Shown in pieces: positions 58,020 through 64,000 of a stretch of 64,000 bases of DNA (the first letter of the stretch is position 1; each line of letters begins with the position of its first letter). Origin of the DNA: Shimia haliotis. Lineage in GTDB: Bacteria > Pseudomonadota > Alphaproteobacteria > Rhodobacterales > Rhodobacteraceae. The position numbers and the translations under genes are program-made. The notes below the pieces were generated by a model. That model ran no database searches, was not told where the DNA came from, and saw nothing but the letters and a program-made list of their open reading frames with translations. Where the stretch lies: assembly GCF_900114415.1 (NCBI RefSeq), contig NZ_FOSZ01000001.1:248001-312000 (forward strand), given 5' to 3'.

Positions 58020-58070
58020 TCTTCTTTCTTGCAAAAATACTCCCGGGGGTCCGGGGGCAGGCAGCCCCCG
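58020..58070 (+). repeat. Dispersed palindromic repeat, copy 5
   Basis: TCTTCTTTCTTGCAAAAATA, CTCCCGGGGGTCC and the hairpin GGGGGCAGGCAGCCCCC. It begins directly after the mccB stop, in the mccB-mccA gap, and closely matches copy 3. A hairpin here may set the ratio of the two carboxylase subunits. Confidence 0.7.
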
Positions 58071-58100
58071 CACCGACGCTTCAACAAAAGGACGCACCCG

Positions 58101-60053
58101 ATGTTTGAAAAAATCCTAATCGCCAACCGCGGTGAAATTGCCTGTCGCGTGATCGAAAGCGCCCGCGAGATGGGTGTCAAAACCGTCGCGGTTTACTCCG
58201 ACGCAGACGCGACCGCCAAACACGTGGCTCTGGCCGATCAGGCCGTGCACATCGGTGGCGCGGCACCTGCGGACAGTTACCTCAAAGGCGACGTGATCAT
58301 CCGGGCCGCGCTGGACACCGGCGCGCAGGGTATCCATCCGGGTTACGGCTTCCTGTCGGAAAACCCCGAGTTTGTTGAGGCTGTCGAGGCCGCAGGTTTG
58401 ACCTTCATCGGCCCCTCCGCCAAAGCCATTCGCGCCATGGGGCTCAAGGACGCGGCCAAGGTCCTGATGGAAGAGGCCAATGTGCCGGTCGTGCCAGGCT
58501 ATCACGGCGAAAACCAAGACGGCGCGTTCCTCGCAGAGCAGGCCGAGAAAATCGGCTATCCCGTGCTGATCAAAGCCGTTGCAGGTGGTGGCGGCAAAGG
58601 CATGCGCCTTGTTGAAGCCCCTGCGGATTTCGACGATGCACTTGCCAGCGCTCAGGGCGAGGCGACCACAGCTTTTGGCAACCCTGATGTTCTGATCGAG
58701 AAATACGTCACCAGCCCGCGCCATATCGAGGTTCAGGTCTTTGGCGACGGCACCAACGCCGTGCATCTGTTTGAGCGCGACTGCTCCCTGCAACGTCGCC
58801 ACCAGAAGGTCATCGAAGAAGCGCCAGCCCCCGGCATGACCGCCGAGATGCGCGCCGCCATGGGCGACGCCGCGGTGCGTGCAGCGGAGGCGATCAACTA
58901 CAAAGGTGCAGGCACCATCGAATTCATCGTGGACGGCTCCGACGGGCTGCGCACTGATGGGTTCTGGTTCATGGAAATGAACACCCGCCTGCAGGTGGAG
59001 CATCCCGTGACCGAAGCCATCACCGGCGTTGATCTGGTTGAATGGCAACTGCGCGTGGCCTCCGGTGAAACCCTGCCCAAACAGCAGGACGAGTTGACCA
59101 TCACCGGCCACGCCTTTGAGGCGCGTATCTATGCCGAAGACGTGCCCAAAGGCTTCCTGCCTGCCACCGGTACGCTTTCGCATCTCGAATTTCCCGCTCA
59201 GGCCCGCATCGACAGCGGCGTCCGTGACGGGGACACGATCAGCCCCTGGTACGACCCTATGATTGCCAAGCTGATCGTGCACGGACCCACCCGCGAGGTG
59301 GCGCTCAAGCAACTGGAGCGCGCCCTTCGGTTTACCGATATCGGCGGCACCGTGACCAACGTGAGCTTCCTCGCGCTGCTGGCCGCTCAACCAGACTTCG
59401 TCGCAGGTGATGTGGACACCGGCCTGATTGAACGCCACATCGACGCGCTCGCCGCACAGCCCGTGGCCTGCACCAAGGCACGCTCGGTGGCGGCGCTGAC
59501 CGCGATGGGCCTGATGGAGATGGTCAACGGCGCGCCCAAGCCCATTCTGGTGCTCTGGTCGCCGATGACCCATGTGATCGACCTCACGCACAATGAGGAG
59601 GCCATCACCGCACGCGTCACCGTACATGACACCGCCGATTTCACCGTCGATCTTGGTGAGGCGCAGCATCACGTCACCTACAAGGGCGGCGCATGGTGGG
59701 TCGACACCACCAAAGTGCTCGCCCGCACCGCCCGCAACGGCGATGAGCTGACCGTGTTCTGGGGCAACGGCTACCGCTTCCATGTGGTTGACCCGCTGGT
59801 GCGTGAAGACGCCGAAGGGGCAGGCGGCAACGTGATCGCGGCCCCCATGCCGGGGCTGGTGAAGGCCGTCTTTGCCGAAGCGGGCCAAGTGGTGTCCAAA
59901 GGCGACCGCCTTGCCATTCTGGAGGCCATGAAAATGGAGCATTCTCTGTTGGCGCCGCGTGACGGTGTGGTGGCAGAGGTGCTGACATCCGAGGCGGCAC
60001 AGGTCGAAGACGGCGCGGCCCTGATCCGCCTTGAGGACGAGGAGGAGGCCTGA
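58101..60053 (+). CDS. mccA: Methylcrotonyl-CoA carboxylase biotin-carboxylase (alpha) subunit
   Basis: 650 residues; ATG at 58101 begins the conserved MFEKILIANRGEIACRVIES. Biotin carboxylase domain 1-450: GGGGKGMRLVEAPADFDDAL near 170-190 (ATP loop), HIEVQVFGDGTNAVHLFERD, then EMNTRLQVEHPVTEAITGVD near 290-310 with the catalytic Glu/Arg elements. The C-terminal biotin carrier domain (about 575-645) has ILEAMKMEHSLLAPRDG with the biotinylated Lys near 610. It supplies carboxybiotin to MccB. Next gene overlaps its stop by one base. Confidence 0.95.
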   Translation: MFEKILIANRGEIACRVIESAREMGVKTVAVYSDADATAKHVALADQAVHIGGAAPADSYLKGDVIIRAALDTGAQGIHPGYGFLSENPEFVEAVEAAGLTFIGPSAKAIRAMGLKDAAKVLMEEANVPVVPGYHGENQDGAFLAEQAEKIGYPVLIKAVAGGGGKGMRLVEAPADFDDALASAQGEATTAFGNPDVLIEKYVTSPRHIEVQVFGDGTNAVHLFERDCSLQRRHQKVIEEAPAPGMTAEMRAAMGDAAVRAAEAINYKGAGTIEFIVDGSDGLRTDGFWFMEMNTRLQVEHPVTEAITGVDLVEWQLRVASGETLPKQQDELTITGHAFEARIYAEDVPKGFLPATGTLSHLEFPAQARIDSGVRDGDTISPWYDPMIAKLIVHGPTREVALKQLERALRFTDIGGTVTNVSFLALLAAQPDFVAGDVDTGLIERHIDALAAQPVACTKARSVAALTAMGLMEMVNGAPKPILVLWSPMTHVIDLTHNEEAITARVTVHDTADFTVDLGEAQHHVTYKGGAWWVDTTKVLARTARNGDELTVFWGNGYRFHVVDPLVREDAEGAGGNVIAAPMPGLVKAVFAEAGQVVSKGDRLAILEAMKMEHSLLAPRDGVVAEVLTSEAAQVEDGAALIRLEDEEEA

Positions 60054-60715
60054 TGGCCACTCTTCATTCCATCGCAGGCAGCCGGTCCTTTCGGGTGAAC
60101 TGGCTGCTGCATGAACTTGGGGTGCCGGTGGGAATCGTGCCATACGCGATCACCGACGGCTCTTTGCAAAGTCCTGAATTCAAGACCAAAAGCCCCGCTC
60201 GCCGCGTGCCCGCGCTCGAAATTGACGGGCGTGTGCTCTATGAGAGCGGCGCGATTGTGCAATACCTGTGCGAAACCCGCTCCGGCCACACGTTGATGCC
60301 CGCGATCGACAGCGCCGAGCGTGCCGACTGGCTGCAATGGCTGCATTATGCGGAAACGCTTGGGGCAGGAATTCAGAACCTCAACATGCAGCACCTTTTT
60401 CTGCCGAAGGACTGGATGAAATCGCCGACCGTGATGGGGATCGAAACCAAACGTCTGGCGATTGCCCTCAAGGCTGTCGAGGCGGCGTTGCAAGACGGAC
60501 GCGACCATCTTCTCACCAGCGGGTTTTCGGCCGCAGACGTCATGATGGGCTTCACGCTCGAAAGCGCATCGCGCTATGTGCGGTTTGATGGCTTCCCCAT
60601 GACCGCAGCCTATCTTGCTCGTCTGAAGGCCCGCGAGGCCTATCAGGCCGCAGAAGCCGCCGAAGGTCCGCAGCAATTTTACACCCAAGACTTTTACGAC
60701 CTGCCGGAGGGCTGA
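60053..60715 (+). CDS. Glutathione S-transferase family protein
   Basis: 220 residues. N-terminal thioredoxin-like domain: TLHSIAGSRSFRVNWLLHEL near residues 3-22 (the Ser in AGSRS is a likely catalytic residue), then SPARRVPALEIDGRVLYESG near 46-65 with the cis-Pro and the ES glutathione contact, and an all-helical C-terminal domain. It overlaps mccA (TGATG) and ends two bases before the HMG-CoA lyase gene, so it is within the liu operon. A role in leucine catabolism is not known; detoxification of a reactive CoA intermediate is speculation. Confidence 0.87.
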   Translation: MATLHSIAGSRSFRVNWLLHELGVPVGIVPYAITDGSLQSPEFKTKSPARRVPALEIDGRVLYESGAIVQYLCETRSGHTLMPAIDSAERADWLQWLHYAETLGAGIQNLNMQHLFLPKDWMKSPTVMGIETKRLAIALKAVEAALQDGRDHLLTSGFSAADVMMGFTLESASRYVRFDGFPMTAAYLARLKAREAYQAAEAAEGPQQFYTQDFYDLPEG

Positions 60716-60717
60716 GC

Positions 60718-61575
60718 ATGTCCGAATATGTCGAAATCTTCGAGATGGGCCCGCGCGACGGGCTGCAAAACGAAAAACGCCAGATCCCCACAGCCGAGAA
60801 AATCGGGCTTGTGGATTGCCTGAGCCAGGCCGGTTTTAAACGCATCGAGGTCGCCAGTTTCGTCAGCCCCAAATGGGTGCCGCAAATGGCCGACAGCGGC
60901 GACGTGCTGGCGGGCATCACCCGCGCCAACGGCGTCAGCTATGCCGCCCTGACCCCCAACATGCGCGGCTTTGACGGGGCGGTGGCGGCCAAGGCCGACG
61001 AGATCGCGATTTTCGGCTCAGCCAGCGAAGGGTTTTCCAAAGCCAATATCAACGCCACGATTGCAGAAAGCCTTGAGCGTTTTGTGCCAATCATGGAGGC
61101 GGCCAAATCCATCAGCCTGCCGGTGCGCGGCTATGTCAGCTGCGTCACGGACTGTCCCTACGACGGACCAACTCCGCCCGAAAAAGTCGCCGAGGTCGCC
61201 AAACATCTGTTCGACGCCGGCTGCTATGAAATCAGTCTTGGCGACACCATCGGGCAGGGGACGCCGGAAACCATCACCGCGATGCTTAGGGCGGTGTTGG
61301 ATGTGGTGCCTGCCGACAAGCTCGCAGGCCACTATCACGACACCGCTGGCCGGGCTTTGGCGAACATCGAAGCCTCGCTCGCCCTTGGCGTGCGGGTGTT
61401 TGACGCCGCTGTTGGCGGCCTTGGCGGCTGCCCCTATGCACCGGGGGCCAAAGGCAACGTCGCGACCGAAGCAGTGAACGCGCGGCTGGTTGAACTGGGC
61501 TATGACACTGGCCTGAACACAGAAATTCTGACGCAGGCCGCAGAGATGGCGCGATCCATGCGCGTAGAAGGATAA
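60718..61575 (+). CDS. mvaB: Hydroxymethylglutaryl-CoA lyase
   Basis: 285 residues. Cleaves HMG-CoA to acetyl-CoA and acetoacetate, last step of leucine catabolism. Motifs: IFEMGPRDGLQNEKRQIPTA near residues 6-25 with the catalytic Arg/Asp, ASFVSPKWVPQMADSGDVL, GYVSCVTDCPYDGPTPPEKV near 139-158, DTIGQGTPETITAMLRAVLD, GHYHDTAGRALANIEASLAL with the metal-binding H-x-H, and the family signature VGGLGGCPYAPGAKGN near 235-252. It starts two bases after the GST stop and is followed after four bases by the hydratase. Confidence 0.95.
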   Translation: MSEYVEIFEMGPRDGLQNEKRQIPTAEKIGLVDCLSQAGFKRIEVASFVSPKWVPQMADSGDVLAGITRANGVSYAALTPNMRGFDGAVAAKADEIAIFGSASEGFSKANINATIAESLERFVPIMEAAKSISLPVRGYVSCVTDCPYDGPTPPEKVAEVAKHLFDAGCYEISLGDTIGQGTPETITAMLRAVLDVVPADKLAGHYHDTAGRALANIEASLALGVRVFDAAVGGLGGCPYAPGAKGNVATEAVNARLVELGYDTGLNTEILTQAAEMARSMRVEG

Positions 61576-61579
61576 GACC

Positions 61580-62365
61580 ATGTTTGAAGCCCTGAGCATT
61601 GATACAGACGCGCGCGGCGTGGCGACCCTGACGCTGAACCGTCCGGAAAAACACAACGCCATGTCCGGCGCGATGATTGCCGAACTCAAGCAGGCTGCCG
61701 AACAACTGGGCATGGACGAAACCGTACGCGTTGTGGTGCTGACGGGCGCTGGCAAAAGCTTTTGCGCGGGCGGCGATCTTGGCTGGATGCAGGCCCAGAT
61801 GGCGGCCGATAGCGAAACCCGCTTTGTGGAGGCCCGCAAACTGGCCGAAGCGCTTCAGGCGCTCAACACAATGCCCAAGCCGCTGATCGGCAAATTGCAG
61901 GGCAACGCTTTTGGTGGCGGTGTTGGCATGGCGTCCGTATGCGATGTGGCCATAGGCGTCGACACCCTGACCATGGGCCTCACCGAGACCAAACTCGGCC
62001 TGATCCCCGCCACCATCGGCCCTTATGTGCTGTCGCGTATGGGGGAGGCCATGGCGCGGCGCGTCTTTATGTCGGCGCGCCTGTTCAAGGCGCCCGAGGC
62101 GGTGACACTGGGCCTACTGGCCAAGGCTGTGCCTGCTGAGGACCTCGACGCGGCGGTCGAAGCGGAAGTCATGCCTTACCTCGCCTGCGCACCGCAAGCC
62201 GTGGCGCGGGCCAAGGCACTGACCCGCGCGCTGGGTCCGATCATCGACGACGCCGTCATCGACCACACCATTGGCGAACTGGTCGCTTGCTGGGAAGGGC
62301 AGGAAGCCAAAGACGGCATCGGTGCTTTCTTTGCCAAAGAAAAGGCCCCATGGGTCAAAGGCTAA
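61580..62365 (+). CDS. Methylglutaconyl-CoA hydratase (crotonase family)
   Basis: 261 residues, crotonase fold. It probably hydrates 3-methylglutaconyl-CoA to HMG-CoA, joining MccAB to the lyase; the family is broad and the assignment rests on position (LiuC place in the operon). Core motifs: VATLTLNRPEKHNAMSGAMI near residues 14-33, VVLTGAGKSFCAGGDLGWMQ near 53-72 (oxyanion G), LIGKLQGNAFGGGVGMASVC near 95-115 and DVAIGVDTLTMGLTETKLGL near 116-135, with the second catalytic Glu in TETKLGL. It ends the operon in a terminator. Confidence 0.9.
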   Translation: MFEALSIDTDARGVATLTLNRPEKHNAMSGAMIAELKQAAEQLGMDETVRVVVLTGAGKSFCAGGDLGWMQAQMAADSETRFVEARKLAEALQALNTMPKPLIGKLQGNAFGGGVGMASVCDVAIGVDTLTMGLTETKLGLIPATIGPYVLSRMGEAMARRVFMSARLFKAPEAVTLGLLAKAVPAEDLDAAVEAEVMPYLACAPQAVARAKALTRALGPIIDDAVIDHTIGELVACWEGQEAKDGIGAFFAKEKAPWVKG

Positions 62366-62394
62366 GCCAGCCAATCGCGCTTCGGAAAGCGGGT

Positions 62395-62420
62395 CGGGCC
62401 AAGAGGTCTGGCCCGTTTTT
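62395..62420 (+). terminator. Terminator of the liu operon
   Basis: CGGGCCA (62395-62401) pairs with TGGCCCG (62409-62415) around AGAGGTC and is followed by five T residues. Confidence 0.85.
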
Positions 62421-62736
62421 GCGCGGCACGCACGGCTCCGGTCGGAACAGCGGGCGGGATAACTGATGGAATCTCTTGGGAAAGCCAACTGTGGAATCAA
62501 TGGACACATTGACCCGGCTTCAAGAGACACGCACAAAAAAAACCGACAAAAGGCGTGGTACACATTCATATACAATGAGCCAAAACACCTGAAAAATAAG
62601 CAAAAACGCCGGTTTCGCAGGCAAAGCTGCGACACCCGTACTTATTGACCCCGACAAGGCCCGCAGGTAAACCGCTCAAAGACCTACTACAGCCAGCTGA
62701 CTGCCCCGACTTGCGGGTGCATGAAAGGAGCTACCA
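62421..62736. promoter_or_regulatory. Intergenic region upstream of the nuo operon
   Basis: About 315 bases without a supported gene. It has an A-rich tract (ACAAAAAAAACCGACAAAAG near 62532) and AT-rich TACACATTCATATACAATGA near 62560. A promoter for the complex I operon should lie here, but no -35/-10 pair can be fixed with confidence. Confidence 0.45.
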
Positions 62737-63102
62737 TTGGAAGAGATGCTTCGGGAGTACTTCCCCATTATCATCTTCTTGGCCGTCGCAATCGCACTAG
62801 GCCTTGTTTTCATCCTCGCCGCAGTTGTTTTGGCCGTACGCAATCCCGATCCTGAAAAGGTGAGTGCGTACGAATGTGGTTTCAATGCTTTTGACGATGC
62901 GCGGATGAAATTTGACGTCAGGTTCTACCTCGTCTCCATCCTGTTCATCATTTTCGACCTCGAAATTGCCTTCCTGTTCCCATGGGCCGTAGGGTTCAAG
63001 GACATTTCCATGGTAGGCTTTTGGTCGATGATGGTCTTCCTCGCGGTTCTGACCATCGGCTTTGCCTATGAATGGAAGAAGGGAGCTCTGGAATGGGAGT
63101 GA
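62737..63102 (+). CDS. nuoA: NADH-quinone oxidoreductase subunit A
   Basis: 121 residues. Membrane subunit of respiratory complex I. Three helices are visible, about residues 8-30, 65-85 and 95-112, with the conserved loop [20 protein letters not shown] near 45-65, whose Cys and acidic residues face the quinone cavity. TTG at 62737 is chosen because AAGGAG at 62725-62730 is six bases upstream; the ATG at 62746 is three codons later. nuoB overlaps its end by ten bases. It opens the nuo operon. Confidence 0.97.
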   Translation: MEEMLREYFPIIIFLAVAIALGLVFILAAVVLAVRNPDPEKVSAYECGFNAFDDARMKFDVRFYLVSILFIIFDLEIAFLFPWAVGFKDISMVGFWSMMVFLAVLTIGFAYEWKKGALEWE

Positions 63103-63626
63103 TGACAGGCGCGAACACCGCAGGTGTTGATCGTGAAGTGGTCACTCAGGCCATCAATACAGAGCTTCAGGACAAAGGCTTTCTGCTGACCAATGCAGAA
63201 GACCTGATCAATTGGGGCCGCACCGGCTCGCTGCACTGGATGACCTTTGGTCTGGCCTGCTGCGCGGTTGAGATGATGCACACCTCCATGCCGCGCTATG
63301 ACGCCGAGCGTTTCGGTATTGCCCCGCGCGCTTCCCCGCGTCAGTCCGACGTGATGATCGTGGCCGGCACCCTGACCAACAAAATGGCGCCTGCGCTGCG
63401 CAAAGTTTATGACCAGATGCCCGAGCCGCGTTATGTGATCTCCATGGGGTCCTGCGCCAACGGCGGTGGTTACTACCACTACAGCTACTCCGTGGTGCGC
63501 GGCTGTGACCGCATCGTGCCTGTCGACATCTACGTGCCAGGCTGCCCTCCGACGGCTGAGGCGCTGCTTTACGGTCTGTTGCAGTTGCAGCGCAAAATCC
63601 GCCGCACCGGCACCATTGAACGCTAA
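63093..63626 (+). CDS. nuoB: NADH-quinone oxidoreductase subunit B
   Basis: 177 residues from ATG 63093, overlapping nuoA. It carries the terminal Fe-S cluster N2 that passes electrons to quinone: the tandem cysteines in [20 protein letters not shown] near residues 51-70, [20 protein letters not shown] near 119-138 and [19 protein letters not shown] near 146 are the four ligands. The N-terminal extension (about 35 residues) is usual for alphaproteobacteria. nuoC follows after 16 bases. Confidence 0.98.
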   Translation: MGVMTGANTAGVDREVVTQAINTELQDKGFLLTNAEDLINWGRTGSLHWMTFGLACCAVEMMHTSMPRYDAERFGIAPRASPRQSDVMIVAGTLTNKMAPALRKVYDQMPEPRYVISMGSCANGGGYYHYSYSVVRGCDRIVPVDIYVPGCPPTAEALLYGLLQLQRKIRRTGTIER

Positions 63627-63642
63627 CGGGGGCGATTGAGAC

Positions 63643-64000
63643 ATGAGTGACGCACTGAACGAACTCGGCGCCCATATCGAACTTAAGCGCCCGGACTGTG
63701 TTTTGTCGTGGGATGTGGCCTTTGGCGAGCTGAACATCGACGTGACGCCCGCCAATATCGCGGGCTTCATCGAGTTTCTGAAATCGGACGCCAACTGCCG
63801 TTTCTCCACGCTGGTGGATGTGACGGCGGTGGACTACCCCGAGCGCGCGAAACGCTTTGACGTGGTTTATCACCTGCTCAGCATGTACCAAAACCAGCGC
63901 GTGCGCCTGCGTGTGGCTGTGCGCGAGGACGAGATGGTCCCGTCGATCACCGAGGTTCACCCCTCTGCCAACTGGTTTGAGCGCGAAGTTTTCGACATGT
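63643..64000 (+). CDS. nuoC: NADH-quinone oxidoreductase subunit C, N-terminal part (cut by window end)
   Basis: About 119 residues are present before the window ends. The peripheral-arm 30 kDa subunit pattern is visible: [20 protein letters not shown] near residues 57-76, [20 protein letters not shown] near 78-97, and [19 protein letters not shown] near the edge, which is the start of the family signature ERE-x-FDM. Start ATG follows GGGGGCGATTGAG. It is in the normal nuoA-B-C order, so the full subunit and nuoD should continue beyond 64000. Confidence 0.96.
   Translation, partial: MSDALNELGAHIELKRPDCVLSWDVAFGELNIDVTPANIAGFIEFLKSDANCRFSTLVDVTAVDYPERAKRFDVVYHLLSMYQNQRVRLRVAVREDEMVPSITEVHPSANWFEREVFDM

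Noticed and set aside
58116-60143. A 675-codon minus-strand frame opposite mccA.
   Set aside because: Same effect: antisense shadow of a highly conserved plus-strand gene, with His/Asp-rich odd composition.

Overview
The window looks like a chromosomal segment of a Rhodobacteraceae (Roseobacter-group) alphaproteobacterium. The grounds are the dnaG-rpoD order, an RpoH-type second sigma factor, a RibB protein with a decayed RibA domain next to ribH and nusB, an alphaproteobacterial LexA box (GTTC-N7-GTTC) in front of mmcB, a tRNA-His without an encoded G-1, a TctABC/TctDE cluster, a leucine-catabolic liu operon, and GC-rich sequence with many ATGA/TGATG gene overlaps. The species cannot be named from sequence alone.

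Layout. 1-2.8 kb: end of dnaG, then rpoD behind a cluster of five GANTC sites. 2.9-4.7 kb: four tandem paralogues of a small secreted protein I do not recognise. 4.7-15.4 kb: yjbQ-like and hlyU-like genes, nrdR, and riboflavin genes (ribD; ribE-ribBX-ribH-nusB) split by an opposite-strand capsule block (kpsS, a Wza-like exporter, kpsC). 15.4-17.0 kb: an iodotyrosine-deiodinase-like flavoenzyme and an ArsR/SRPBCC pair with a clear double operator. 17.1-18.7 kb: a decaying accessory patch with two genes each broken by one in-frame stop codon. 19.0-20.6 kb: SOS-type mmcB, small genes, an acetyltransferase and tRNA-His.

20.6-28.3 kb: a LysR regulator divergent from an aldehyde dehydrogenase / unusual M19 dipeptidase-like / unknown / DUF3726 gene run, followed by a BCCT transporter. 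This looks like a catabolic unit for an unidentified zwitterionic compound. 28.4-34.8 kb: TctABC tricarboxylate-type transporter, divergent from its two-component system and an additional periplasmic binding protein. 35.1-44.1 kb: a three-gene envelope/signalling operon made of a LysM-FecR-Ig-like secreted protein, a 1622-residue protein with about 15 PKD domains, and a membrane adenylate/guanylate cyclase.

44.1-53.1 kb: rluD and a DUF6476-type gene with overlapping head-to-head starts, rpoH, a capsule-type protein, an oxidoreductase, a canonical M19 dipeptidase, a DksA-like zinc-finger protein, a flavodoxin-like protein, an RcnB-like protein and PepF. 53.2-62.4 kb: an FAH-family hydrolase, then the leucine/isovalerate liu operon (ivd, two LprI-like secreted proteins, mccB, mccA, GST, HMG-CoA lyase, methylglutaconyl-CoA hydratase), which takes isovaleryl-CoA to acetyl-CoA and acetoacetate. 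62.7-64.0 kb: start of the complex I operon (nuoA, nuoB, partial nuoC).

The best candidates for something undescribed are the FecR/PKD/cyclase operon, the M19-DUF3726-BCCT operon, and the four-copy secreted protein array. No CRISPR array, prophage, rRNA or intact insertion sequence was seen.
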